The notes beneath the pieces were generated by a model that saw nothing but the letters and a program-made list of their open reading frames with translations, ran no database searches and was not told the origin of the DNA. From DAORDI01 sp035345895 (lineage in GTDB: Bacteria > Spirochaetota > Leptospiria > Leptospirales > Leptospiraceae), in the NCBI GenBank assembly GCA_035345895.1, contig DAORDI010000054.1, positions 1 to 24,919 on the forward strand: a DNA stretch of 24,919 bases, in the 5' to 3' direction. Both the position numbers and the translations under genes were made by a program. This document shows positions 14,898 to 22,822 of this stretch, one piece after another (position 1 is the first letter of the stretch; each line of letters begins with the position of its first letter).

Positions 14898-15550
14898 AAC
14901 TGTATACAAGTTTATTTTTCATTCTTCTTATGAACTGCCATGTTCTGAATGTGCAGCTGGAAAAAAGATCCTATGTATCTGATAAAAATCAGAATTATTC
15001 GGACAGATATGCATCGTACGGATGGGGAGTTTTTCATTCGTCTTCTCCCAGAATGATTCAGTGCAAAGAGGGCCTGGAAACGGTCAGCATCAGAAGAGAT
15101 ACAGCGGATGCAGTCATTCACTATTTCCTGGGCGGAATCATCAGCACGAGAAAAATTGAGAGCAGATGTCCAGGTGACAAGGAAAATATTGCAGAAACAT
15201 TAAGAAAGGATAAAAAGATTTCACTGAACACAATTCAGTTCGATCCTGATTCAAGCAGGATACTGGATGAATCTCATCCGATTGCTGATGAACTGGCAAA
15301 ATTCATGAAAGAAAAGAAAAAAGTCAAAATCAAGATTACAGGACACGCAGCCGTTACAGGACAGATTGAAAAGAGCAGAAAGCTTTCCAAAGCCAGAGCT
15401 GAATCAGTCAAGGCCTATCTGGTTTCTGCAGGCATAGCTGAAGACCGGATTGAGACAGAAGGACTTGGAGAATCACAGCCTCTGGTGAACGGCAGAGATG
15501 AACGCGCAAATACCCTGAACAGAAGAGTCGAATTTGAAACTTATGAATGA
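14888..15550 (+). CDS. Lipoprotein with Bor-like N-terminal segment and OmpA-like C-terminal domain
   Basis: 220 residues. Signal ends at FILLMNC, so Cys17 is likely lipidated. Residues ~60-98 (VIHYFLGGIISTRKIESRCPG) repeat the first half of the Bor-like domain of the upstream gene. From ~110 follows an OmpA/MotB domain: TIQFDPDSSRI, KIKITGHAAVTG, SRKLSKARAESVKAYLVSAGI, EGLGESQPL and NRRVEFETYE. In the usual peptidoglycan-binding site the GHTD aspartate contacts diaminopimelate; here it is Ala155 in GHAA, while the partner Arg170 is kept. The Asn of the NxxLS helix is Ser. Peptidoglycan binding may therefore be weak or altered. Translationally overlapping with the upstream gene; third gene of the lipoprotein operon. 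Confidence 0.9.
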   Translation: MLLKLYTSLFFILLMNCHVLNVQLEKRSYVSDKNQNYSDRYASYGWGVFHSSSPRMIQCKEGLETVSIRRDTADAVIHYFLGGIISTRKIESRCPGDKENIAETLRKDKKISLNTIQFDPDSSRILDESHPIADELAKFMKEKKKVKIKITGHAAVTGQIEKSRKLSKARAESVKAYLVSAGIAEDRIETEGLGESQPLVNGRDERANTLNRRVEFETYE

Positions 15551-15580
15551 CATTTCTGCAGTTTCAGGAGATCACTGGGT

Positions 15581-17995
15581 CTATTCAGAAAGAATCTTTT
15601 CCCTGATCATTTTACTGAGCCTTCCTGCCTTTAAATGATCAGGTTTGATTCGAAGCACATTTTCTGCACACTGTTCAGCCTCCCTGAATTTTTCCATCTG
15701 GAAATAACTTTTGGCAAGTCCGAAATATATCTGGAAACTGTCAGGGTTCATCTCTTTTGCTTTTTCAAAAAAGAAAAGAGCCTCTGAATACTGACCTTTC
15801 TGCATACAGCAGTATCCATGATAATAGGTCAGAATAAACCCGTTTCTTTCAGGGTGTTTCTGTATTTCATATATGGCTTCAGTATATTTTCTGTTTCTGA
15901 TCAGTTCGGTAATTTCTGAAGAAGAAAGAAAATTCTCTTTCTCGCCTGTCGGTTTCCCCTCATAAAATATTTTAATAAGTGAGAGATCATCCGTAAGTTC
16001 ACCTATGGAAGTCAGTTTTTTCTGAATTTCTTTGAGATCACCGTCAGCCTCTTCTACAATGTTCAGAAAAAGTTCCGGCCTGTGATGAATTGAACTTTCA
16101 CCGTCATCATTCTGAATTTTCAGGTCGTCCCGGCCGTCGCTTCCTGCAATAAGCATATCACCTTTCTCAAGCTTGAGTCTGGTAAGCACCAGTTCATTCT
16201 GATCAGGCATCCCCAATTTTCTTACACTGATTTCCTCTTCTATGAACTGAGCCTTTCTGTCTCTCAGAAGCACCGTATAGGGGTGCTCTGCATTAAAATA
16301 CAGGACAGAACCGTCCTCAGACACAAGGCCGAGCACACATGACACGAACATCGACCCGTCAAATGCTTCAAATACTCTCTGTATCTCGCTGAATGTTTCG
16401 TGGACCCATTCTTCAGGACTCATCGTGAGAACTTTTTTTCCTGCAGCGGATCTGGCCATAATGGAATTCAGGATGGAACCCATCACAATTGCTCCCCCTG
16501 CACCCTGCATGGACTTGCCCATTGCATCACCATTAAAAAATAATGTATTTTTCACACCAGAGAAGTTTAGATTTCCTGTCACACAGAGATCTCCTCCCAG
16601 TTCCTCTCTGAATTTTCTAAATTCAAATTTTTTCTTCTGAGAAATCAGAAAATCCGTTTTGACACAGCAGCTTCTGTTCCTGTCCCTGAAAAGAGGATGC
16701 ATCAGGAGAGTAGTCAGATAATAGTCTGCATCCTGCTGCAGTTTGAGCTCCTGAACCAGAGTCAGAGTGTTCTGAAGCTCCTGGGTTCTCTCAAGAACCC
16801 TCTCTTCCAGAAATTCATTCTGCTCCAGAATCTTTCTGTTCTGCTCTTCAATCTTGTCCATATTCTGCTGAATGGTGGAACTCATCTGGTTGAATCTCAG
16901 AGCCAGTTCTCCTATTTCATCCTTTGATTCTGGACGGACTTCCAGATTTCTTTCTCCGGCTCCAATCCTGATGATTGCATTCATCAGTTTTGAAATAGGA
17001 TTTGTTATATAATGACTGCTCCAGGTAAGAGCGCCTCCGAGAACCAGTGTAATGACAATCATATTAAGAAGAATTGTATTTCTCATTGTATATACTGTTG
17101 AAAACAGATCATCCACAGGAGCAGACGCTACAATGATCCATTTCATTTCAGGCATTTTTTTATAAAAGGCCATATGAATTTTTCCGTCAGCAGAATCTCC
17201 TTTGTTTCTGTATTCAATGCTGCCCTCTGAAGAACTGCTCAACTGAGAAATCTGTTCAGTCAGTCCCTGAAGATTCAGTTCTTCTGCTCCGTTTTTCTGA
17301 CCGGGATGAAACACCGTCTTTCCGTCATATGTTATAATGATAATATGTCCTTTCCCTCCCACAGTCACTGTGCTCAGATGAGTCTTCAGATTCTGCATAT
17401 CCACAAGGGAATAAAACTCTTCCTTATAGGAAGATACCCAGACCTTCAGGTCCCAGGGTTTGAAGTATGTCAGATAGGCGGCTTTGTCCCGCTCTTCAGT
17501 TTCTCCTGTATTCTTCCATTTGTATTCGAGATATCCCTCTTCTATTTTCAAGGCCTTCTGCATAAACGGAGCCTTGGAAGCATCCACTCCCTCGGATTTA
17601 GGATGAATGACTATGACACCCTTTGAATTGACGCCTGCGAGATAGCCGGTGACTCCCACTTTTCCGTAACCCGGATCCAGAAATTCATTTTTGGCGCGTA
17701 AATAAGCGTCCGGCTCAGAAAGAATCCCTGCTCTTGACAGACCGTAATAGTATTCGAGAAGAGATTTGTTTTTTTCTGCAAGGGCTCTCAGATAATTGCT
17801 AACCGAACTGTCCACCGCAGTTTTTACCAGATTATGCGAAACCTCAGTCAGTTCGCTCAAATCCTGCTTAATTTTATTTTCGGTAATGTGTTTCAGAATC
17901 AGAAACTGGACAGTTCCTCCCAGAAGCAGGATGAAAAGAGCTGCAGAAAGATTTACCAAAAGCAGTTTCTGTTTTATTTTTCCATGAGTTCTCAT
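15581..17995 (-). CDS. Membrane sensor phosphatase: dCache-HAMP-SpoIIE with C-terminal TPRs
   Basis: About 804 residues from the ATG at 17995 (MRTHGKIKQK); the frame extends to 18040 but without better support. Order: TM1 (~12-32), periplasmic dCache-like sensor (~35-300) with YLAGVNSKGVIVIHP and MKWIIVASAPVDDLF, TM2 (~305-327), HAMP (~328-380), coiled coil (~385-430). The SpoIIE/PP2C domain (~455-675) has metal residues in LGGDLCVTG, FNGDAMGKSMQGAG, AGSDGRDD and LTDDLSLI. Two TPR-like repeats follow (~720-796: YYHGYCCMQKGQYSEALFFF and SYFQMEKFREAEQCAENVL). The first phosphatase in this window lacks TPRs; here they may bring a target protein. No STAS or anti-sigma partner lies next to it. It converges with the OmpA-like gene. 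Confidence 0.92.
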   Translation of the reverse strand: MRTHGKIKQKLLLVNLSAALFILLLGGTVQFLILKHITENKIKQDLSELTEVSHNLVKTAVDSSVSNYLRALAEKNKSLLEYYYGLSRAGILSEPDAYLRAKNEFLDPGYGKVGVTGYLAGVNSKGVIVIHPKSEGVDASKAPFMQKALKIEEGYLEYKWKNTGETEERDKAAYLTYFKPWDLKVWVSSYKEEFYSLVDMQNLKTHLSTVTVGGKGHIIIITYDGKTVFHPGQKNGAEELNLQGLTEQISQLSSSSEGSIEYRNKGDSADGKIHMAFYKKMPEMKWIIVASAPVDDLFSTVYTMRNTILLNMIVITLVLGGALTWSSHYITNPISKLMNAIIRIGAGERNLEVRPESKDEIGELALRFNQMSSTIQQNMDKIEEQNRKILEQNEFLEERVLERTQELQNTLTLVQELKLQQDADYYLTTLLMHPLFRDRNRSCCVKTDFLISQKKKFEFRKFREELGGDLCVTGNLNFSGVKNTLFFNGDAMGKSMQGAGGAIVMGSILNSIMARSAAGKKVLTMSPEEWVHETFSEIQRVFEAFDGSMFVSCVLGLVSEDGSVLYFNAEHPYTVLLRDRKAQFIEEEISVRKLGMPDQNELVLTRLKLEKGDMLIAGSDGRDDLKIQNDDGESSIHHRPELFLNIVEEADGDLKEIQKKLTSIGELTDDLSLIKIFYEGKPTGEKENFLSSSEITELIRNRKYTEAIYEIQKHPERNGFILTYYHGYCCMQKGQYSEALFFFEKAKEMNPDSFQIYFGLAKSYFQMEKFREAEQCAENVLRIKPDHLKAGRLSKMIREKILSE

Positions 17996-18137
17996 TGTAT
18001 GCCGACCTGCCTGATGTACAAACGTTATATTTAAAAACATATATTGTCAATAAATTTATATTCTTGGATCAGACTGTCAGTGATTCTTTTTTAAACTGTT
18101 TATCTTCCGCAGGGGCACTGTGCTCAGATTTTCAGCA

Positions 18138-18170
18138 CAGCCGAAAAATGATATTTATCATATTCGGCTG
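18138..18170 (-). terminator. Hairpin after the methyl-accepting protein gene
   Basis: CAGCCGAA and TTCGGCTG form a perfect eight-base-pair stem that extends imperfectly through ATGATA/TATCAT to a short loop. It begins eight bases after the stop codon at 18178 on the minus strand. No U-tract follows, so termination is likely but unproven. Confidence 0.5.
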
Positions 18171-18177
18171 TATTCAG

Positions 18178-19743
18178 TCATTCGGTGCTCAGTTTGTTGA
18201 TCAGTTCCTCTGTTTCACCGAGAAATGAAACCACTTCGGAAAGTTCTTCTACGGACTGTGCAAGCATAAATGCCTGCTCGGAAATTTTAGAAATAGCCGC
18301 AGTCGTTTCATTGATGGCAGTCTCCTGTTCATTCGTAGTAATCCTGATATCCGATGCATTCTGATTCAGATCATTCAGTGAAACAATGATTCCGGATTTA
18401 TTGCCTTCAAATCTCTGCATGTACTCATAACAGTTGTCCACGAGCCTCTCAAATTCACCGTAACTGTTCAGTATCAGATCAAAGGCCTTTGTAACGGAAT
18501 CCACAGACTTGCTTTCTTCAGAAATATCCTCCAGAGACTTTCTGATGTTTTCTGTGATCTCCTTTGTATGCACTGCAGATCTCTGTGCAAGTTTGCCGAC
18601 TTCCTCTGCCACTACAGTAAATCCCTTTCCAGTCTCCCCTGCTCTCGCAGCTTCTATAGATGCATTCAGGGCCAGAAGATTGGTCTGATAGGCAATCTCC
18701 TTCATATAGTTCACTACTTTGGATATGCCGACAGAAGACTCTCTTATATTCTCCATCGACCTTCCGGTCTTTTCTATTACGGCTCTTGCATTTTTAATGA
18801 TAGTATTCAGCTTCAGGTTGAGAGCCTTCAGTGAATCGAGTGCTTTTTTCAGTTCAATGAAATATGTTTCATTTTCATCTACAAGATTTTTGGTGCTGAT
18901 GGATAGACCATTCTGTCTGTCAGTCGATATGCTGATCTGTCTGGACGCAGAAGAAATTTCCTCCATTGCAGATGATGTTTCTTCCGAACTGGCTGCCTGA
19001 GACTGAACGGAGGTCTGAATGCTTTCAATTGCATTCCTGACTCTTCCTTTCAAAGTTTTCAGTTTTTCTGTCGAATCTTTAAGATTGCCCACAATTGTGC
19101 TGTTCTTTTCGAGAACATTCCTTGCAAGGTTTTCCTTTTCAATCAGATCCTTCATTGCAGAATTTGTCAGACGGGAAAGGATGTAAGCCATATAATTGGC
19201 TACAGCAAAGGCAAGATAGGAACTGATGATGCTGGACAGAGGATAATGATTTTTTGTCAGAGACTCCGACATATTCATCGTAAAATCCATACCCCTGAAT
19301 GCAGCCGTGATATAGACTGCAGCAAGCCCCGCTGAAATTCCTATCCCGTTGAATACTGCAAATCTGCTGTCAAACCGGATCGGAGTGAGAACAACGTAAA
19401 AAAACATAAATGTATAAAAAAGCTTATCTTTTACTGTATAGTCCACGCCTGCCGGTTCAAGAAAAATCTGAAGAATCTGAAGGCCTGTCATAATCAGAAT
19501 ATCAAATGCAGAAGCCCAGTAGATCATACTGTGAGTGAGCCTGTCTTCCTTGATTGCCTGGTAGGATACAGCAGTATAAAGCAGTGTCAGAAATACACAG
19601 AATATATAGGCAGCAGTCATCGGCCAGGTAACAAGACTGACTGTTGAAAGAATTGTAATAATATAAAACACAGAGAGACCGAAGCGTATCTGGTTCACAA
19701 TTTTTTCGCCCCGGATCATCGGTATGGAAATTTGCTCTTTCAT
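18178..19743 (-). CDS. Methyl-accepting chemotaxis protein-like receptor with polytopic membrane domain
   Basis: 521 residues. The first ~205 contain about five or six hydrophobic helices with short loops, not the usual two-helix periplasmic sensor. The C-terminal ~310 residues are an MCP signalling coiled coil, with the conserved hairpin tip EIAYQTNLLALNASIEAARAGETGKGF at about 346-372 and EEVGKLAQRSA after it. No HAMP domain is visible between membrane and signalling parts. The tip should contact CheA and CheW. The polytopic domain suggests sensing of a membrane-soluble or internal cue. No CheB/CheR pentapeptide tether is visible at the C-terminus (ELINKLSTE). Start ATG 19743 lacks a clear Shine-Dalgarno. 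Confidence 0.93.
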   Translation of the reverse strand: MKEQISIPMIRGEKIVNQIRFGLSVFYIITILSTVSLVTWPMTAAYIFCVFLTLLYTAVSYQAIKEDRLTHSMIYWASAFDILIMTGLQILQIFLEPAGVDYTVKDKLFYTFMFFYVVLTPIRFDSRFAVFNGIGISAGLAAVYITAAFRGMDFTMNMSESLTKNHYPLSSIISSYLAFAVANYMAYILSRLTNSAMKDLIEKENLARNVLEKNSTIVGNLKDSTEKLKTLKGRVRNAIESIQTSVQSQAASSEETSSAMEEISSASRQISISTDRQNGLSISTKNLVDENETYFIELKKALDSLKALNLKLNTIIKNARAVIEKTGRSMENIRESSVGISKVVNYMKEIAYQTNLLALNASIEAARAGETGKGFTVVAEEVGKLAQRSAVHTKEITENIRKSLEDISEESKSVDSVTKAFDLILNSYGEFERLVDNCYEYMQRFEGNKSGIIVSLNDLNQNASDIRITTNEQETAINETTAAISKISEQAFMLAQSVEELSEVVSFLGETEELINKLSTE

Positions 19744-19804
19744 ATAATCTACATCTGATTTTCAGCAGTCCGTTTTTGCAAATAATTTCCCTGCAGAAAT
19801 ATCC

Positions 19805-20230
19805 CTACTTCACGCATCTTGCATATGCCTTTCTGTTCTCTTTCTGATCGGAACAGACCGGACCGGATTTGAGATATGCGCAGAATACTCTTGATCCGCC
19901 GGGATAAGTATAGGATGTCCAGTGACCTGAAGAATTGCTGAACAGATGAATTGCGTCTGCAAGCTCTCTCATATCCGGAAGTCTTTTCCCCTTTCTGCTG
20001 CAGTAGAGAGCTGCCGATCTGCCGGTCATTCTGGCACTGCTCGAATCAGTATCCCAGTTCATTTCCTGTTTGAGCTGAGCTTCTGCTTCCGGAAGCATCA
20101 GAACTTGAAAAATGAAAAACAGAATCAGGAAAGACCTGAATGAAATATGAAAACGGGCAGAGATCCTGCCGATCTTCAGCATCACTGATTTTAGAAATGT
20201 TTTATAATTCGATTTAAAATAACAGAACAT
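19805..20230 (-). CDS. Secreted DUF1566/Lcl-like protein
   Basis: 141 residues. The ATG at 20230 has AGGAGA six bases upstream, which decides this start over the internal Met at 20182. A long n-region precedes the hydrophobic segment FLILFFIFQVLML and a likely cleavage near PEAEAQ. The mature part matches the Lcl C-terminal/DUF1566 pattern: WDTDSSSARMTGRSAALYC, then GKRLPDMRELADAI (RLP..EL), a GHWTSYTYPGG core and a closing AYARCVK. Two Cys pairs may form disulfides. DUF1566 domains occur in many extracellular bacterial proteins and are lectin-like in fold; binding partner unknown. Stands alone on the minus strand. Confidence 0.75.
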   Translation of the reverse strand: MFCYFKSNYKTFLKSVMLKIGRISARFHISFRSFLILFFIFQVLMLPEAEAQLKQEMNWDTDSSSARMTGRSAALYCSRKGKRLPDMRELADAIHLFSNSSGHWTSYTYPGGSRVFCAYLKSGPVCSDQKENRKAYARCVK

Positions 20231-20300
20231 ATTTTCTCTCCTGATTGGCGGCAGTCCTGATGTAATGAAGTCCGGCTGACTGTATCAATATATTTCCCAG

Positions 20301-20343
20301 ATTTCTAATCTCGCTGCGCTCCGCCCTGCGGGCTATTAGAAAT
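20301..20343. repeat. Inverted repeat with GC-rich core
   Basis: Nine-base perfect arms, ATTTCTAAT and ATTAGAAAT, enclose 25 bases containing CGCTGCGCTCCGCCCTGCGGGC. The composition differs from surrounding DNA and looks like part of a dispersed intergenic repeat. Confidence 0.5.
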
Positions 20344-20395
20344 CAAAAACGGCAGGTATGCCTGTCGGCAGCAGCTTCCAAACTTGCGTTGGGTT

Positions 20396-20418
20396 AAAGG
20401 GGCTTAAGCAGCCCCTTT
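20396..20418. repeat. Nine-base-pair stem-loop
   Basis: AAAGGGGCT and AGCCCCTTT pair perfectly around a TAAGC loop. It could act as a bidirectional transcription block upstream of the YHYH gene or be part of the repeat element. Confidence 0.55.
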
Positions 20419-20576
20419 GAAATCCCCTCATTTGCTCACGTTCAGTGAAAATGCAAAGGCACTTTCAATCAATGAATAATCGACCAGATTAAAATTTCAT
20501 TGGAAATCTGAGTATTTTTAATATGAGACAATTTTTGTGTTTGAATAATACAGAGACTGAATTTCAATAGCATCCT

Positions 20577-21458
20577 ATGAAATCTGCCAAAATGACAACC
20601 TTACTGATCGGTGTTCTGCTGATGCAATGCAGTTCCAAGAAAAAAGACAATAAATCCGCTGCGGCACTTGCTCTTCTTGCCGCATCATCATCTTCCTCAA
20701 CGGCAGCCTATTCAGCATCCTGCACAACAACGTTCGGCACCGGAGTGCCGGACTGGATAAAGAACAGCTTCACCTGTGTCACAGTTTCAGTCAGCGGTTC
20801 CAATTATGTTTTCAAGACAAATTCTCTCCCGACTTACAAAAGTGTTTACTGGGGCAGTTCCAGTGCAGGGTATGAGACAGCAATGTATACCAACACGACC
20901 GGAACAAACAAGGCAAATCCAAATACAATCAAATCCCAGAATATCACAATCACCGTACCTATGGACAATACATCGACGACTGCGCCTGCTACAGGATATG
21001 GTGCAATCGGTGTAGCGACGAACGGAATTGCAATATACAATGATCAGGCGGCCCCGGGAGATTCACTGTCCACTGAATATTATACCTTTGATTCTTCGCA
21101 GGGACATCCCACAAATACAGGAGCCTATCACTATCATGTGGAACCTCCTAAAATCTCAGTAAGCGACAGCAAACTTGTAGGAATCGCACTGGACGGTTAT
21201 CTGATATTCGGCAAACTTCATGATACAACCTCTTCCGGACTTACGACAGGATTCACACTTGGAGGATCCTCAAGCAGCACTCAGTGTACAGGTTCAGGAC
21301 TTACGACGGATGTACCCACAACCTGGTCCCAGTACACAAACTACACCAGCCAGAAGACTGCAGGCACAAGACGCCATTATCATGTAAACAACGGTTCCGA
21401 GGTAAACGGAATTCTTCTCTCAGGAAAGTATATCGGCGCTGCTGGAACTTCTCAATAG
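20577..21458 (+). CDS. YHYH-domain lipoprotein
   Basis: 293 residues. Signal ends at GVLLMQC (Cys18 likely lipidated), followed by a charged KKKDNK and an Ala/Ser-rich linker. The YHYH domain is recognised by GAIGVATNGIAIYN, the signature GAYHYHVEPP (Y184-H187), LVGIALDGYLIFG, and a second histidine motif RRHYHVNNGSE (H267, H269). The clustered His residues could bind a metal; the family has no proven activity. It is followed on the same strand by a MORN-like lipoprotein and an SCO1-like lipoprotein, which suggests a role connected with copper or redox in the envelope (inference). No strong Shine-Dalgarno is seen at the ATG. Confidence 0.88.
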   Translation: MKSAKMTTLLIGVLLMQCSSKKKDNKSAAALALLAASSSSSTAAYSASCTTTFGTGVPDWIKNSFTCVTVSVSGSNYVFKTNSLPTYKSVYWGSSSAGYETAMYTNTTGTNKANPNTIKSQNITITVPMDNTSTTAPATGYGAIGVATNGIAIYNDQAAPGDSLSTEYYTFDSSQGHPTNTGAYHYHVEPPKISVSDSKLVGIALDGYLIFGKLHDTTSSGLTTGFTLGGSSSSTQCTGSGLTTDVPTTWSQYTNYTSQKTAGTRRHYHVNNGSEVNGILLSGKYIGAAGTSQ

Positions 21459-21484
21459 AGGGGAGATACTGCTGACGAAAAACG

Positions 21485-21503
21485 GCCTGTCGGACTGACA
21501 GGC
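21485..21503 (+). terminator. Hairpin between the YHYH and MORN-like genes
   Basis: GCCTGTC and GACAGGC form a seven-base-pair stem with a five-base loop, 27 bases after the YHYH stop and 22 bases before the next start. Lacking a U-tract, it may attenuate read-through or set relative expression within the cluster. Confidence 0.5.
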
Positions 21504-21524
21504 TTCCTCACAGAACAGATTCTT

Positions 21525-22085
21525 ATGAACAAAAAATTTTTTCTTTTATTATTATCCTTGCTGCTGATTCACTGCGGACCCGAAATTCATATGGACAATG
21601 ATCCGAATTTCACGCTAGGGTACGAAAGTGTCTTCTCCTATAAAGGTGTTCCTTATACAGGAATAATGCTGTCAGTTCATCCAAACGGTGTTCGAAGAGA
21701 AACTGAATACAAGGACGGGCTGGAACACGGGAAAACTTCAGACACATATGCCGACGGAAGACCTGCTGCAGAATATTTTTTTGAAAAAGGAAAACGCATC
21801 GGGATTCATAAGGGCTGGTATGAAAACGGAAAGCCCAGATTCTGGTACGAGTACAAAGACGGAATGGCTCACGGGGACCATTGGGAATGGCATGAGGAAG
21901 GCATCCCTTACAGGTACGGACGATTTGAAAACAATGTAAATATCGGGCAGAAAGTCTGGAGAAAGGACGGGCAGATTTATTCAAATTATATCTATACTGA
22001 GCAGAGAATTTACGGAGTTCAGGGATCAAAACTCTGCTTCAAGCTCAAAGGTGATGAAACAAACACAAGAACAGTTGTCAAGTAA
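21525..22085 (+). CDS. MORN/YwqK-like repeat lipoprotein
   Basis: 186 residues. The signal ends at LLLIHC, giving a likely lipidated Cys17. The mature part carries repeated MORN/YwqK-type units of the form G-x-x-x-x-x-Y-x-x-G: YTGIMLSVHPNGVRRETEYKDG, KTSDTYADGRPAAEYFF, HKGWYENGKPRFWYEYKDG, GDHWEWHEEGIPYRYGRF and KVWRKDGQIYSNYIY. These fold into open beta-sheet ribbons. YwqK is annotated in databases as an antitoxin module, but a lipidated envelope version is unlikely to be an antitoxin. It sits between the YHYH and SCO1 genes, and the next start follows 13 bases after the stop. Confidence 0.85.
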   Translation: MNKKFFLLLLSLLLIHCGPEIHMDNDPNFTLGYESVFSYKGVPYTGIMLSVHPNGVRRETEYKDGLEHGKTSDTYADGRPAAEYFFEKGKRIGIHKGWYENGKPRFWYEYKDGMAHGDHWEWHEEGIPYRYGRFENNVNIGQKVWRKDGQIYSNYIYTEQRIYGVQGSKLCFKLKGDETNTRTVVK

Positions 22086-22098
22086 GGCGGAGAAAATA

Positions 22099-22803
22099 AT
22101 GGTATCCTATATAATAAAGTTCTTTCTTATTTTCATTTCAATAATGACTTCGGCCTGCTCTGATATAAACAAAGGGGAAGGTAACAGAGATCAGAGTCTC
22201 ACCTTTTTCGACAGACCTGAAAAAGACCGTCTTCCCTATTTCAGAGGCAAGGATCTGGAAGCCTTCTGGCTCAAGCCGGATCAGAAACTCACTGAAGCCC
22301 GGAAGGTGGATCCGTTCAAATTTACGAATCAGCTGAATGCTGAATTTGGACTAGACAGTCTGAAAAACAAAATAACGGCTGTTTCTTTCTTTTTTGCAAA
22401 ATGCAACGGGATCTGCCCGAACATTACCAGAAATCTTATTTTTGTACAAAGTTCCTATAAGGACAATCCGAATGTTCAGCTTGTTTCTTTTTCAGTGACT
22501 CCTGACCTGGACACTCCTGAGGCATTGAGAAAATTTGCCGATGAAAAGGGAATTATCAGCGGAAAATGGAATCTTCTTACCGGACCTCGGAACAGAATTC
22601 ACTCAATGGCCAGAACTGTCTTTCAGGCAGACACCAACACGATAAACAAAAATCCCAACGACTTTGTTCATTCTGAACAGATTTTTCTGATTGATAAAAA
22701 TCTTTACTTTAGAGGAGTTTATAATGGAAACAAAGGAGACTCGGTTCAGACGATGATCAGCGACATAAAAATACTGGAAAATGAAACCTCCGTCAGCAAC
22801 TGA
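22099..22803 (+). CDS. SCO1/SenC-family copper/thiol lipoprotein
   Basis: 234 residues from ATG 22099, chosen because GGAG lies six bases upstream and the export signal then starts cleanly (MVSYIIKFFLIF); the frame is open to 22051. Signal ends at IMTSAC, so it is probably a lipoprotein. The thioredoxin-like SCO fold shows FFFAKCNGICPNITR, with the copper-binding pair C102 and C106, and the third ligand H191 in NDFVHSEQIFLID. SVTPDLDTPEALRKFA is the usual strand-helix segment. SCO proteins deliver copper to, or reduce, the CuA site of cytochrome c oxidase. No oxidase gene is in this window. It is the last gene of the plus-strand cluster. Confidence 0.93.
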   Translation: MVSYIIKFFLIFISIMTSACSDINKGEGNRDQSLTFFDRPEKDRLPYFRGKDLEAFWLKPDQKLTEARKVDPFKFTNQLNAEFGLDSLKNKITAVSFFFAKCNGICPNITRNLIFVQSSYKDNPNVQLVSFSVTPDLDTPEALRKFADEKGIISGKWNLLTGPRNRIHSMARTVFQADTNTINKNPNDFVHSEQIFLIDKNLYFRGVYNGNKGDSVQTMISDIKILENETSVSN

Positions 22804-22822
22804 AAACTCCTGTCTTCTGACA

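Larger units (their letters stand above)
20231..20576. other. Gene-free 346-base region with several inverted repeats
   Basis: No credible gene is seen. The region holds ATTTCTAAT (20301-20309) inverted at 20335-20343 around a GC-rich core (CTCGCTGCGCTCCGCCC...), a GGCAGGTATGCCTGTC hairpin (~20351-20366), and a strong AAAGGGGCT/AGCCCCTTT stem at 20396-20418. The left and middle parts are clearly more G+C-rich than the flanks, which suggests an intergenic repeat element. The A+T-rich last ~70 bases before 20577 probably carry the promoter of the YHYH gene, but no single clear -35/-10 pair stands out. Confidence 0.55.

Noticed and set aside
21525..22085. YwqK-type 'antitoxin' of a toxin-antitoxin pair
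   Set aside because: It has a lipobox and no toxin partner; MORN-like repeats alone explain the name.
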